A stretch of DNA of 64,000 bases, taken from contig CM026570.1 of assembly GCA_015143295.1 (NCBI GenBank), forward strand, positions 22,761,250 through 22,825,249. Reading direction: 5' to 3'. The notes beneath the pieces were generated by a model, which ran no database searches, was not told where the DNA came from, and saw only the letters and a list, made by a program, of their open reading frames with translations. Both the position numbers and the translations under genes were made by a program. Positions within the stretch are counted from its first letter, which is position 1, and each line of letters starts with the position of its first letter. Of the stretch, positions 1 to 12,399 are shown one piece after another. This stretch comes from Tetracentron sinense (taxonomy: Eukaryota > Streptophyta > Magnoliopsida > Trochodendrales > Trochodendraceae).

Positions 1-648
1 TAAAACTTGCATCTCTAGAGCAACTAACAAAGGAGAAGGAGAGGAGATAATTCTAGAGTTTCCGAGAACTCTAGAGTTAGCCCAATGAACTCTCAACACT
101 CTCCACAAGTCCCCATTCACGGACTAGAAAGGTTCTAGTAAATAGAGAAGCTAACACTAGCTTTTAGAAAGGAAAAAAAATCAAATTTAGTAACATCTAA
201 ACAAAGTGGGTCGACCAAACTAGGATTGGGTCGACCCAACTGGGCTGTTAGGTCAACCGAATGGTCCCTTTGGGTCGACCCAAATTTTGAAAGCCCTCTG
301 TTTGTTTTTCCCATACAAAATCAGTAAAGACTGGGTCGACCCAATTTGGCCTTGGTCGACCCAATGGTGAAAAAAATGATTTTTTAAGCTTTGAATTTCC
401 TAGACTTTGATGCACTTTTTCTTAGGCATTTTGGAACCAAAATACATGATTCTAAACACTTCCACTTAGGTAAATTTTGGTCTCTAAGTCTTACTTACCA
501 TCCTAATGCATGAGCCATTTTGGATGCTTTTTCTTCAAGCTTTGTCATGGCTTCTTCTTTACTTTTCATCGAACCATATGGTGAGACCTAGGGAGAACTA
601 GACACATTTTTGGACTCGGAATTTAGCCAACAAAAACATGACTTTACA
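1..648 (-). repeat. Sirevirus 3' LTR, partial
   Basis: Positions 1-648 repeat 10223-10872 with small differences. The LTR begins (minus strand) with TGTAAAGTCATG at 648 and would continue about 510 bp left of the window, judging from the other LTR. It contains palindromic GGGTCGACCC-type words at about 205-366, with a TATTTA-like box at about 134-146 on their downstream side in minus orientation. Confidence 0.88.
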
Positions 649-1414
649 ATCTCCCCATTTGGCAATTCTGAGACAAAACATACAACAATAACTGAAGAAT
701 GTGACATTACAGACTCTTTCAAACCCACAATAAACAAAGAGACTGAAAATTACATGACTTTAGACTGTTGAATGAACTTCCTGATTCAATATTCCTCTCG
801 AGACCGATATGAGATGAAGCAAACCTGCAAAAACTAAAACACACAATACCTTGTGATGCATGGGGGATTTTCATAAAGAATACGACAATAAGTACGGAGA
901 ACATCCACAACATAATAAATATGAAAAGCATCCATGAGATAGAAATTTACCAATACAGGACTTTGACATGCTTTATCATTAGAGATCTCCCCCTAAGATT
1001 GAGATCACCTATGATGAATAATATGTGCGTGTAAAGTGAGCATGTGAAATGCACATGTGATGAAATGCATGTGAATCAGTGCACAAATTTCTCCCCCTTT
1101 TTGGCTTGAATTGCCAAGGGGATGAATCTAAACATGATTAAGAACTCAACCTGTACCCAAAAAAACCAAGAATAATTTGGGAGCAACGAACTATGTGTTA
1201 AAAAAAAGTATCAGTAAACACAGTCTACGCATCATCAATAACCAAACCAAAGTCACTCTAAGTCAGGTACAAATAAAAGTACTAAACAATGTCTAACAGC
1301 CAGCTTAAACAAAACCAAAAACATGTTGGAAACTATGCAGCAACTGTAGCACTAATCACCCTCTCGTGGGGGAAAATGGTGAGCCACATCATCCTCGTAG
1401 TGAGTACGAAAGTC
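649..1414 (-). other. Sirevirus 3' noncoding region with several polypurine tracts
   Basis: No convincing coding sequence. On the minus strand a purine tract (AATGGGGAGAT) directly abuts the 3' LTR and is the likely plus-strand primer. Further G-rich purine tracts of the same form lie near 983-996 and 1089-1104 (plus strand CTCCCCCTTTTT). Multiple polypurine tracts have, as I recall, been reported for Sireviruses. Confidence 0.65.
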
Positions 1415-2736
1415 TCAAAACTCCCAACGAGACACCTGGACAATGTCTGAAAGAGCATCAATCCGACGAGTAGTTGCCACGAAGCTATCCTGAGTAGCGG
1501 CAGCATGCAAGTCAAGGTGAGCATATAGGTCGGTGGTAAAGGCAGTATGGGTAGCTGACATATCAGATAGTATCGCAGACAAGGTCTTGAATGAGAACGG
1601 GCCCTGAGACGTAGGCCTAGCCCTTCGAGAAGATGGGCTTGCAACTGGAGCTAAAGGATCTATAACATCATCAACATCCTCCTCATGGTCAGGCATCACG
1701 GCATGAGAAAGACTACTGGGCAAAGATAGACTACAAATGGGCCTAGAGAAGTCTTGGAGACCTCGGTGGGACCGGCTTTAATGCCCTTAGCCAACAGGAT
1801 ACAAGTAAAGAGGACGCCGAAGGGAAGAGAGGCCCGCTTAATGGTCAAAGCGTTAGCCTGGAGGATCAAATCAATGATGTGAGTGCCAGTAACAATAGTA
1901 TCCCCAATCATGATACTATACAAGAAGCGAGCCCTATCAGTAACCAGTTTGGTAGAGTGAACCTGGGGATGAATATTAGAGCACATGATGAGATGGAACA
2001 AATGGGCAAGATAGGAGAGACTATAGTGAGGCAGATGTGGATGGGGCCATTTTTGAGTAGGGTCATCACACAGACTACTGGCCACCATATTTAAATCATC
2101 TTTATCCTCATCAGTGGGGTCCAGATAAGAATAATAGGCGCTTGGAACTCAAGGTGCGCCAATGAGGAAGGTAAATACATCCGGATTGATGTCGAATTTC
2201 TTACCTCAAACCTTTGTTTTGAAAGAGAATTTGCGAGGATTGGCGAAGTAAATGTTTGCATAAAATTCCCTAACAAGTTCTAAACTGGCGTGGACAGACA
2301 AGTTCAAAAGGCCAAACTAACCATGAGAGGTAATGATATCAACAAACCTAGGTTAGGAGAAATTGGAAATGAGAGTTCCCCTCTCAATCGTGAATGCCCG
2401 GAATTTTAGTTAGTTATTGTAAAGGATTTCACACCTAGGGTTTCGAAATCGCTCAATTGCAGGCTCACGAGAAGGGGTAATTTTGGATTTTCCCTTGGAT
2501 TTGGTAGATGGTTGAGCGGTGGAGGTACCCACGGCTTGCTTTTGGGTAGCCGAGGGTTGTGAGGCCTTAGTGTGAATGGGACGTCCAACATGAATCTCAT
2601 GGCTAGCCTCATAGGATTGATCTTCAGAATTTTCAAGGGTTTGATCATCATCCTCATCATGATCGGAGATGAGGCGGGGCTTAGAGCCACCTGCCATGAG
2701 AAACGAGATAATGATGGGAAGAAACGCAACAACCAT
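1415..2736 (-). pseudogene. Sirevirus ORF3 (putative plant transposon protein domain), frameshifted
   Basis: Four open pieces in changing minus frames (2736-2410, 2276-2091, 2088-1696, 1723-1415) join into one decayed protein. The start is acidic and Ser/Lys-rich; the middle has a REFYANI-like segment, a Trp-Pro-rich stretch, RARFLYSIMIGDTI and an LPFG-type motif; the C-terminus is helical and ends in a possible coiled-coil (residues like LSAILSDMSATHTAF). This resembles the 'putative plant transposon protein' domain carried downstream of pol by some plant retroelements. It stands where env-like or extra ORFs occur in Sireviruses. No signal peptide or convincing membrane anchor is seen, so I do not call it an envelope protein. 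At least three frame changes make it non-functional. Confidence 0.55.
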
Positions 2737-4340
2737 GGCACTAATCTGAAATGAACTGGGGAAGAGGCAACGGGATCACCTTGAAGATGATTGTGGATCA
2801 CTAAGGAGGTCGTGGAGCACTTGAGGAAGGTTGTGAATCACTATGGAAGAGATTGGAGCACTGTGGAAGAAGCAAAAGAGGGAGGCAGTCGACCTAAACG
2901 AAAAGAAAACAGAACCCAAAGTGTACAATTTAGGGTTTAAAAGAAAAAACCACGCAGTTTGGTCGACCAAACTTGGGTTCGGTTGACCCACTACCCCAAA
3001 TTTCCATCAAAATTTAATTTTTTGAAATTTTTTTAAAAACCCCTCTCTTTACTCAGCCTATGGGTCATCTTTGGGATTAAAACATCCTCATCCTAGGGAG
3101 CTAGAAAACCCTCTAGACATTCAAACCACACTCAAAAAAATTTCACACCCTCACACACAAAACTTTCAAACTGTTATTTTTGAAAAACTATATACGCCTG
3201 TGTAAATTTCCGAGATAAAATAATAATTTTTCCAATATAGTGTGGCATGAAATGATGACTAAATGAGGATATGTCCATTGACACTAATCACAGGAGAGAT
3301 CAATACACAGTCACACAGGCTAATGTACATTTAGTAATAAGCTTTACTAAAATGTGGAGTGTCTGAGGTGAACTTTCTGACTGGACTCTTTTGGAGGTAT
3401 GCACCCTTAGACAGAGAATGACATCATTGCATTTTAGGGACAACAGGCTTCATAAGTACTGAAAGACATACTGAGAGTAATCCAGAAGAGTATAAAGTTT
3501 TTGATGTGCTATTTTTACCCTTATTCATCTTGTGTGCACAAAATCATTGTTGTATTGAATTTCTTTTCAAGCCATATTCTTTTGGAATTTTTTTAATACA
3601 ATGGCGGCTTTCACACTGATTGGGTAGGTAGCCCTAGCTATTGGTAGCAGGGTCTTTCACTCTAGTGACCCAGATAGATATCTACTGTCTGTCTAGGTAG
3701 CCATTTCATACTATTTGCATCCAATAGTGACTTTCACACTATCCCAGAGGTAGCCCTTTCTATTGTAAAATTTTTAAACAAGGGCACATTTGCAAGTGGA
3801 TGGTAACTACATGGTCAAAACAGACTTTATCAACCTGAAGAACCATCATAAATAATATCATCACCTATACATGGGGATATGTACCATCTGCAGGTGTCAG
3901 TCAGAGTGCATGTGATTGTGCAACAGTGTAAGCCAAATTTCTAACTGTAATTAGCAAGATAGTTTATTTTCAATCTCCCAAAAGACTTGGTAGGTATGAT
4001 ATCCTCATGAATTCAATTCTATGCACTATATATATATCTTGGATAAGCATTATGAGCACAAGGAAATTGAGACATGCATATCAAGATAGAAGAATCAACT
4101 CAAAACACAACTCTGTTTGGAGTTTTTGATTTTTCGATGTTTTTGAATTTTTCAATATGCCTAACTAAAAAGAAACACAAAAATCTTTTTGGGTTTTTCT
4201 GATTTTTCAATGTTTTGGATTTTTCTGAAATAAAGTAGACAAAACACAAAAAAAATCAAAAGCTACTAATATACACTGGAGGAAGAGTACTAGGAAGAGA
4301 TATGGAGAGGAAACCATCTAGTCTATCAAAATGAACTCAA
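2737..4340 (-). other. Sirevirus noncoding spacer between RNase H and ORF3
   Basis: No gene recognised. About 2880-2960 holds further GTCGACC-type words like those of the LTR. At 3600-3770 there are three diverged copies of a short unit (TTTCACACT ... GGTAGCCCT). Confidence 0.5.
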
Positions 4341-5048
4341 TCACTCAATACCGCACACACCAATTGATTTGCTAAGAAACTCAAACCTAAGAGAGTTTAG
4401 AGGTTTGGTAAGAATATCCGCAAGTTGAGTTTCAGTTTGCACATACTCCAAGGTCACAACACTTTGCTCAACAAGCTCTCGAATGAAATGGTGTCTAATG
4501 TCTATGTGTTTGGTGCAAGAGTGTTGCATGAAATTTTTGGAAATGTTAATGGCACTTGTGTTATCACAATACACAGTCATGGTGCTCTGTTAGGTGCAAT
4601 AGCTGTCAGCTGCAATGTACTCAGCCTCGGCAGTGGACAAGGAGATGGGATTCTGATTTTTGCCGAGCCAAGCAACTAAACAGTTTCCAACATAAAAGCA
4701 TCATCCGGATGTGCTTTTCCTATCATCAGTATTTTCAGCCCAGTCGGCATCGGAATAGCCAACAACCACGGTAGTAGTATCAAAAGGATACCAGAGGCCA
4801 AAAGACAGAGTTCCACTTACATATCGAATGATACGTTTGACAGCTAGTAAGTGTGACTCTTTGGGGCTTACTTGATAGTGAACAGAGGTTCCAACAGTAA
4901 AGGTAATGTTAGGACAACCGGCAGTAAGATTGAGCAAACTACCAATCATACTTCGGTATGTGGTTTGGTCGATACTTTTGCCTAAAGCATCTTTTCTAAG
5001 CTTAGTGGTGGTGCTCATTGGAGTGGGAGCATGCTTAGCTAAACTCAT
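4341..5048 (-). pseudogene. Sirevirus RNase H, frameshifted
   Basis: This is the C-terminal RNase H of a copia polyprotein, which degrades the RNA strand during reverse transcription. Piece one (5048-4701) has YRSMIGSLLNLTAGCPNI followed by the GYSDADWA segment with the first catalytic Asp and the DRKSTSG signature. Piece two (4580-4341) is in another frame and has VYCDNTSAI, then [13 protein letters not shown] and ADILTKPL. The break lies between 4701 and 4580. Order and motifs fit the copia family well. It follows RT on the minus strand after another break at about 5205-5048. Confidence 0.85.
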
Positions 5049-5204
5049 AGCAAATTTCTATACAAAGTCTTTGGCATATTTGGTTTGGGTTATAGAAATC
5101 CCATTTTTCATTTTTTTTGACCTGTAGATCAAGAAAGAAATTCAGCTCACCAACCATGCTCATCTCAAATTCATTCTTCATTTTTCAGCAAATGAGAGAG
5201 CATA

Positions 5205-6044
5205 CTAGTCTGATGTGGAATCAAAGACAATATCATCAACATAAATATGAGCAATGACTATATCATCCTTGATATTCTTAATGAATAGGGTCCTGTCTAC
5301 TCCCCTTCTCGAAAATCCCTTTTCTAAGAGGTAGGTAGTCAGTCTCTCGTACCAAGCTCTGGGAGCTTGCTTCAAACCATAGAGAGCCCTTTTTAACCTA
5401 TAAACCTGATCAAGATGATTGGGGTCCTCAAACCCTTTTGGTTGTTCCACATAGACTTTCTCCTGAAGAATGCCATTCAGAAAGGCACTCTTGACATCCA
5501 TCTGAAAAAGCTTGAATTTTATATGACATGCAACAACTAGCAAAATTCTAATCGACTCTAGTCGGACAACAGGAGTGAAGGTTTCATCGAAATTGATGCC
5601 TTCAATTTGAGTGTATCCCTGTGCAACTAACCTGACCTTATTTCTTACAATGGTACCATCTTCATCAGATTTGGTCTTGAAAATCCATTTAGTACCAATT
5701 ACATTTGTGTATTTAGGCCTAGGAACTAAAAATAATACATCATTCCTTGTAAACTGATTTAGCTCTTCTTGCATGACATTTATCCAATGTTCATCCGTGA
5801 GAGCTTCAATTACATTTTTGGGTTCGAATGTAGAAGTATAGCAAAGGTGGCTAACTTTATTTTCAACTTGTTTTCGATTTCTCACTCCACTTTTAAGATT
5901 TTTGATAATTTCAGTTGAGGAGTGAGGTCTCATAACCCTAGGATGTGAAGATTTTTTAAGAGATGACATTGAAGGTGATTTATCTTTAGATTTAGATGTT
6001 GGAATTTTCACACCTTCTTTAGTACTATCATCCTCAAGTTGCAT
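5205..6044 (-). pseudogene. Sirevirus reverse transcriptase, largest open piece
   Basis: This 279-residue open piece is the copia reverse transcriptase, which copies element RNA into DNA. Residues about 80-100 hold the entry motif ALTDEHWINVMQEEL; then come NVIGTKWIFKTK, KVRLVAQGYTQIEGIN, a QMDVKSAFLNG block with a catalytic Asp, RALYGLKQAPRAWYERL, and HIYVDDIVF with the YVDD catalytic pair intact. It loses its frame just after YVDD at 5205; the next recognisable part is RNase H from 5048. The N-terminal 60-70 residues are the Lys/Ser-rich linker after integrase. Active-site residues are kept, but the protein is cut at both ends. Confidence 0.9.
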
Positions 6045-6128
6045 GGTCTCAGATCCTGAGCAACAGCCACATTTATGGACTCCATGATAGTAGAGGTTCT
6101 CAAGTTGTACACTCGATATGCCCTACTA

Positions 6129-7082
6129 TTAGTAGAATATCCAAGAATTAAAGATCCCTTCATCACTACGGGATTCAAACTTGCCCAATTGCTCTTTATT
6201 CCTAAGGATGTAGCATTTACTTCCGAATACTCGAAAGTACTTGACATTGGGTTTCTTCTTGTTCCACAACTCATAAGGGGTCTTCCTTGTTCCGAGCTTA
6301 GTGTAAACTCTGTTTATAGTATAACATGCAGTGTTAACTGCTTCAACCCAGAAATGAGCAGCCAGGTTGTTGTTGTGAAACATCACTCTAACCATCTCTT
6401 GAAGCACCCTGTTCTTTCTTTCCACAACACCATTTTGCTGAGGTGTTATTAGAGCTGAGAATTCATGTTTGATGCCAGATTCATCACAAAACTCATTGTA
6501 CTTTGAGTTTTCAAACTCCTTTTCATGATCACTTCAAATCTGAGTGATAGGGCATCCTTTTTCATTTTACACTCTCATGCAAATACTCTTGAAGTTCTCA
6601 AAAGCATTCGACTTCTCTTATGAATGCAACCCATGACATCCTTGAGAAATCATCAACCATCAGTAGGATATATCGCTTACCTCCTAAACTTTCAGTTTTG
6701 GTAGGACCCATGAGATCCATGTGGATTAATTCTAGTGGATGTGAGGTAACGATATTTGAAGCTTTCTTGTGTGGGCTTTTAATTTGTTTGCCAATTTGAC
6801 ATGACCCACACACAGCAATAGAGGGCTTCCTAGTTTAGGCACACCTCTCACATGCTCATGTTTTGAGAGTTTGCTTAGGTGATTGAAATTCATGTGGCCT
6901 AGCCTCCTGTGCCACAGATCTATTTCCTCAACTTTAACCCTGTTGCAGATTTTAAAAGAACCCACACTTAGAATTAAACCATAGCAATTATCAGTGGTTC
7001 TTGACCCTTCCAAAACACACATCTTTTCCATCCACAACAGAACATTTATTGTTGGTAAAGTGGACAACATGGTGATCATCAC
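6129..7082 (-). pseudogene. Sirevirus integrase, broken into several frames
   Basis: Integrase inserts element DNA into the host genome. The N-terminal zinc region is at about 6960-6780 (WHRRLGHMNF, then a CGSCQIGKQ segment). The catalytic core has HMDLMGP with the first Asp (near 6710), a decayed second-Asp segment near 6530-6480 (DHEKEFENSKYNEF, after stops at about 6530-6570) and the catalytic Glu in NGVVERKNRVLQEM (about 6430). VFGSKCYILRNKEQLGKF marks the core's end. Frames change near 6830 and 6600, so no full protein is made. Confidence 0.87.
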
Positions 7083-7116
7083 ACAATTGACTTATGCTAA
7101 TTAGATTAGCTTTCAG

Positions 7117-7323
7117 TCACTTCACAAACAAGACATCCCTCAGTTTCGGAATGCCTGGAGCTTGGATGATACCTTTTCCTTTCACAAAGGATTTGCTTCC
7201 ATCGCCAAAAGTAACACTCTCGTCTGAGTATTCCTCAAGTTGAGTGAAGAGGGACTTGTTGTCTGTCATGTGTCTGGAACACCTATTATCGAAATACCAC
7301 ATATCAGAATTTTGGGCTTTCAA
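7117..7323 (-). pseudogene. Sirevirus aspartic protease, active site lost
   Basis: This is a 68-residue piece of the copia protease that matures the polyprotein. The usual motif is W-Y-x-D-S-G-C-S-x-H-M; here it reads WYFDNRCSRHM, so the catalytic D-S/T-G triad has become D-N-R. The downstream VTFGDGSKSFVKGKG and a PKLRDVLFV end are family-typical. It lies between gag and integrase as expected. The missing Ser-Gly predicts no activity. Confidence 0.85.
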
Positions 7324-7669
7324 AGCGGTGTGAATGACAAGGCATTTTAGGTCATCACATAAATGAATTTAGACTTTTGGTGAACCTTATTGTCTTTATT
7401 CATTTCATTTGTAGGAGTGACCTTCTTCTTTTTAGATCTCCTATTTTTCCTTCTCTTTTGAGAAACCTTAACATTTTGGTTTATCCTATTACCTTCTTCA
7501 TGATAAACATAAGAAGTGTCACGACCATATTAAGTACTAGAGAGTTGAGTAATTTACATCACTTCTTCACTCATACTCCTAGACTTTTTAGCTAAGGCTT
7601 GAATCTACCTTTGGAGATTCCCTTGATGTTGAGTTTGATTCCATGAACTATTTCAGGGATTTCTCCTAA

Positions 7670-9657
7670 AGACATTACAGTTAGGTCGAGTGTGACCCTT
7701 CACTCCACACTGGTAGCACATGGGAATCAACCTAGGAGGCGATGATCTTTAACCCTGAGGTTGAACCTTAGTTCTCTCAACTTCAGTTGAAGCTGAATCC
7801 TTATCATGTCCAGGAGTGGCAAAAGTTTGATACAACTGAGAATTTGGCATCTTTGATTTTAATCCTGAGGGAGCGGAACTCTCGTATCTTGGATTTTTAT
7901 GTATTGGCTCAAATGTTGCAGTGTTGCAGTAGCTACTGTACCGACATTCAAGGGACCAGGTGGTCTGTTTGGATGTCCTATGCCGGACATGTTTACTATT
8001 GAGTGTTGCATACTAGCGAATTTATCCAGGATTTGAGTGTTGCTAAGGAGTCTGGCTTCTTTTTCAAGTTCAATTACTTTCTTAGCTAGCCCATCCTTAA
8101 CCTTCAGGATGTCGAGAAATTTCTTTTCCAGAAATCTAACATTTTTAATAAGGTTATCTCTTTCAGATTCCAAATCTGAAATGCGAGTCTTTGACTCTTC
8201 AGACAAATTTATGGAATTATCTTCCTCAGTTTCTAGAAACTTGACCCATTTGGTCAAAGAGACATTTTCTTCCTTAAGATATTCTATTTTGGATACAAGT
8301 TCAACCTTTTCACATTTAAACTGAGCTACTTGAGCATTCTTCCCTTCTGCTTCTAGTTTGCAAGATTTCTTTCATGTTGAGCAATTTTAAGTTTTTTGTT
8401 CAAAGAGATCTTGGCTTTCTTCAGCTTGAGGGTTTCAGAAAACAACCTTTCATAGGCTGTATCCATATTTTCATCAGACTTAGAGACAGTGTGACTTTGA
8501 TCATGATCTTCACTAGACTCAGTCAATTGAACATCATAACTCTTCTCTTCATTATTAGGGGAAGGATCGACAATCTCGGATAGGGTGACAGTGAAAGCCG
8601 TATGATTTTCAGATTCCTCACTTGAGGTAGAGCTTTCAGATTTTTCATCATCGGATTCACTGTCGTCCCATGTGGCATTCATCACCTTTCCCTTACTCTT
8701 CTTCTTATTAGGGAAATCAGGTGAGATATGACCATAACCTTTGCATTCATAGCATTGAATGTCGCGAGATTTCTTGTCTGTTCCTTTGGAGATTTTCTTG
8801 TTTTCCCAAGGTTTTGCCTTCGGCTTTTCAAGAGGTTTTCCTCCTTGTTTAGGATTGAACCTTCTATTTGTTTTCAGGTATTTTTGAAATTTCTTAAAAA
8901 ATAGACCCAGATCCTTCACACCCAATTCAGCATCACTGTCATCTTCATCCAAGGTTTCCTTGACAGTTTTCAAGGCTACAGACTTGTTTTTCTTAGATGA
9001 CCGAAGATTGAGTTCGTAGGTTTGGAGTGATCTGACCAATTCCTCAATCTTGAGAGCATCAACATTTTTGCTCTCCTCGATGGCAATGACCTTAGATTGA
9101 AACCTCTCCGGTAGAGATCTAAGGATTTTTCTAACAATTTTGGACTCACTAATCTTCTCACCTAAGTTGAAACTAGAGTTAACAATGTCACTTAGTTTAG
9201 CATAGAATTCATCAAAAGTTTCAATGTTTTCCATTTTCAGATTTTCAAATTTAGTGGTGAGAATTTGGAGTTTTGAGATCTTGACATTGGTGGTACCTTC
9301 ATGAGTCATTTTCAGAATATCCCATGCCTCATTTGTTGTTTCACATGAAGAGATTCGTCTGAATTCCTCTATAGTGATTACAGTAAAGATTGCATTGAAA
9401 CCTTTTGTGTTCTAACCACTTGTCTCGAGCTCATCTTTGCTCCAATCTTTGAAACTCTTAGTGACAATTACATCACCTAGAATATTCACCAGTGTGGTCC
9501 AACCATCTTGAATAGTCATCCAGATTCCCTCGTCTATGGATTTGAGAAACGCTCTCATTCGAGCTTTCCAATACGCATAGTTGTTTCCATCAAACAGTGG
9601 GGGACGAGAGATGAAACCACCCTCTCTTAGAGTAGTCATTGACTTAAGGATAAACAC
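7670..9657 (-). pseudogene. Sirevirus Gag with two zinc knuckles, broken
   Basis: Gag packages element RNA. Reading from 9657, FDGNNYAYWKARMRAFL is the copia gag start (DUF4219/UBN2-like). A TAG at 9412-9414 interrupts an otherwise continuous frame to 8353. After the helical core (about 9300-9000, with FDEFYAKLSDIV) comes an acidic/basic region and a zinc knuckle at about 8711-8752 (CYECKGYGHISPDF): its last Cys is replaced by Phe. A frameshift near 8340 leads into a coiled-coil segment (8257-7859, Leu/Glu/Lys heptads). A second, intact knuckle, CYQCGVKGHTRPNC, lies at about 7677-7725. The coiled coil and second knuckle are Sirevirus traits. Confidence 0.85.
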
Positions 9658-9695
9658 AAGATCACACTTAACGGATTAACCTTCTAGGTTTACTT

Positions 9696-9707
9696 GCTTT
9701 GATACCA
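9696..9707 (-). other. Primer binding site (initiator tRNA-Met type)
   Basis: The minus strand reads TGGTATCAAAGC, one base from the usual plant copia primer site TGGTATCAGAGC, two bases inside the 5' LTR end. It fixes the element's orientation and left LTR border. Confidence 0.85.
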
Positions 9708-9709
9708 AT

Positions 9710-10872
9710 TGAAATTCCGTAGTTCAATGATTCCTTTGACCTAGAGGGGGATGAATAGGTCTACTTAACAAATTCTACCGATTTTAATTTTAAACAACCG
9801 TAACCAATCAATCACAAGTGAACACACAAAACTTATTATGTAGAAAACCCTTTTGGGAAAAACCACGGGACCTAGTCCAGCACAAATTTCACTATGAGAA
9901 GATTAAAGAACCTATAAGACTCGAATCTTACCCAACCAGACACGACACACCATTCCTCTGTACTGATTCTTCACCTTGTAAACCATGAACTCAGCTTGTT
10001 CGATCTTTGCCACAGTAGCTCCGATTCCTCACCGGCCACTTCTTCTCAAAGCGATTCAACCACGATCTCCAAAGATCGATTCCCATCCTTGACGGCTTTT
10101 GCTCAAGCCAACCAACACTCACAACGGAGCAACAATAGGGTTTTAGGGATTTGGACAACTCTAGAGTGATCCCATCAAAAGTTTGAGGATTAATCAATGC
10201 ATGTTTCTAGAGATTAGAATGATAAAACTTGCATCTCTAGAGCAACTAACAAAGGAGAATGAGAGAAAATAATTCCAGAGTTTCTGAGAACTCTAGAGTT
10301 AGCCCAATGCACTCTCAACACTCTCCACAAGTCCACATTCATGGACTAGCAAAGTTCTATTAAATAGAGAACCGAACACTAGCATTTAGAAAGGAAAAAA
10401 AAAATCAAATTTAGTAACATCAAAAGAGAGTGGGTCGACCAAACTAGGATTGGGTCGATCCAACTGGGCTGTTCGGTCTACTGAATGGTCCCTTTGGGTC
10501 AACCTAAATTTTGAAAGCCCTCAGTTTGTTTTCCCATACAAAATCTATAAAGACTGGGTCAACCCAATTTGGCCTTGGTCGACCCAATGGTGAAAAAAAT
10601 GATTTTTTAAGCTTTGAATTTCCAAGACTTTGATGTACTTTTTCTTAGGGATTTTGGAACCAAAATACATGATTCTGGGCACTTCCACTTGAGTAAATTT
10701 TTGTCTCTAAGTCTTACTTACCATCCTAATGCATGAGCTATTCTTGGATGCTTTTTCTTTAAGCTTTGTCATGGCTTCTTCTTCACTTTTCATCGAACCA
10801 TATGGTGAGACCTAAGGAGAACTAGACACATTTTTGAACTCGAAATTTAGCCCACAAAAACATGACTTTACA
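9710..10872 (-). repeat. Sirevirus 5' LTR, complete (about 1163 bp)
   Basis: Bordered by TG at 9710-9711 and CA at 10871-10872. The plus strand has the lineage-typical ACCTAGAGGGGGATGAATAG near 9738 and AAAACCACGGGACC near 9860. Palindromic GGGTCGACCC-related words lie at about 10430-10590; a TATTTAAT box (minus strand) at about 10358-10367 is the likely promoter. Confidence 0.88.
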
Positions 10873-12027
10873 CTCATGAAAAGCTTAAAACATGAAATCA
10901 TGGCAATAAACATTATACATTTGACATAAATTGCATAGATCATGGTTACTTAGCCTATTACATCCATATCACACTTTATGGTTAATACTTTTTAGGTAAA
11001 TCATGGTTGATTTAGGAATTTAAAAACATATGTACCCAACTAAACATTTCAAGCTTAAAAACCTAGGGTTGGGATCTAGGTGATCACTTAAGTTAACTAG
11101 AAGGGTGCACTTACCTTAGAAATTGAATCCTCGAGGCTTTGTATGCAAAGAACACCTTGGATTTGCAAGATCCTTCGCTCCTCCGTTGCTCTGGAGAAGA
11201 TTAGGGGTTTCACCCTTGATCTTGAGAAAACCTCTCCAAAACCCTAACTCTCTCTCCTCTTTCTCACAAAATTTTTCTTAGGGTGCGTTTGGATTTGTTG
11301 AATTGGAATTGATTCAAAGAATTAAATTTCATGGAATTAAAAACTACTGAATTAAATTCCATAGAATCCAGAATTCTATCGTTTGGATGCACTACCAAAT
11401 ATATGGAATTGGATTTCAGAATTTTCAATTCCACTGTTTGGATAAATAAAAAATTTATGTGAAAATGTCCTCAAACTACAAGACATCATCCATTAGATTC
11501 AATCCCACAAATACATAAATAAACTATATAGTAATACATCTACTCAAATATATTTGCACAATTAAGACATTAACAGTATTAAAAATGTGTCCAAAAGCAT
11601 TTATACTAACTCTGCCACTAAAATACAACCCTCATTAAAAATTTTCCAAAAGCATATAAAATATGATCACATGTCTTCTAAGAATATTGAAAAAATATTT
11701 CATGAGTAAACTACTAATATGGATCCTAATAAAGAGGACGACTCAAGAGCAACACTATCCAATTCTTCTTTTCTTCATCAGGAAGATCCTTTAACAAGCG
11801 AAATTCTTAAACATTCCCACTTATGAAACTTTGGCATGCATCTAACCGTTCTGCACTAGTAAGGTCTGCCACCTTGGAAACTTCTTCATACACTTCCTTT
11901 GCACAAAGCCGTTCTCCTTTAACTGACATATATTTTTTAATTCATTCAGCCATCTCTGCAACACCAACTATTTCTACTTGTCTACCTCCTTCCTTGTGGT
12001 GGATTGAGATGATGTAGATGTTGCAGC

Positions 12028-12273
12028 TCATGTCCGTGCACTTGTAATAGGGGTGTTAGTAGCTTCATTAACACCTATATCATCAACCCCTAAAGAGGTT
12101 GGTTCTACATCACCAGCCTCTTCATCTAGCATAACTTCATCAGCATTAGCAGCATTCTTTGCACCTTCCCCATTTGCTTTATCCTTTCTAAATAGTAATA
12201 CAAGATCGTCCCAATTTTCTATGGCTTTGTAACAATAGGGACCAGCATTAGGATTTGACTGTAGAGAATACAA
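12028..12273 (-). pseudogene. Harbinger ORF1 remnant, Myb/SANT-like (Myb_DNA-bind_3 type)
   Basis: The 81-residue piece contains YCYKAIENWDDLVLLFRKDKANGEGA. Plant PIF ORF1 and related Myb/SANT-like proteins have the same layout: a short aromatic block, then a phrase like 'GKDRATGEGA', then an acidic linker. Upstream (about 12380-12350) VRSMWNAYVK may be the preceding part. ORF1 proteins assist the transposase, probably in DNA binding. The piece lies directly downstream of the truncated DDE domain on the same strand, suggesting a deletion brought the two together. Confidence 0.6.
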
Positions 12274-12399
12274 GTGAGTATAATTAGCAAAATTATCATA
12301 ATAAATTTAAATAATCAATTAATTAAGAAAAGTTAATGCTTGGTGTGATGTATACCTTAACATATGCATTCCACATACTTCTAACACATTTGTACATAG

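Larger units (their letters stand above)
1..10872 (-). mobile_element. Sirevirus-type Ty1/copia retrotransposon, degenerate, left end outside window
   Basis: On the minus strand the order is 5' LTR, primer binding site, gag, protease, integrase, RT, RNase H, ORF3, polypurine tracts, 3' LTR. That copia order (integrase before RT), a long coiled-coil gag with a second zinc knuckle, an extra ORF after pol and LTR ends holding a GGGGGATGAATAGG-type tract all point to the Sirevirus (SIRE/Maximus) lineage. The two LTRs match closely over the shared 650 bp. The element inserted into an older LTR of another family that resumes at 10873; the five bases after its right end (CTCAT) should be the target-site duplication, but the partner lies outside the window. 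Every coding domain carries stops, frameshifts or lost catalytic residues, so it is not autonomous. Confidence 0.9.
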
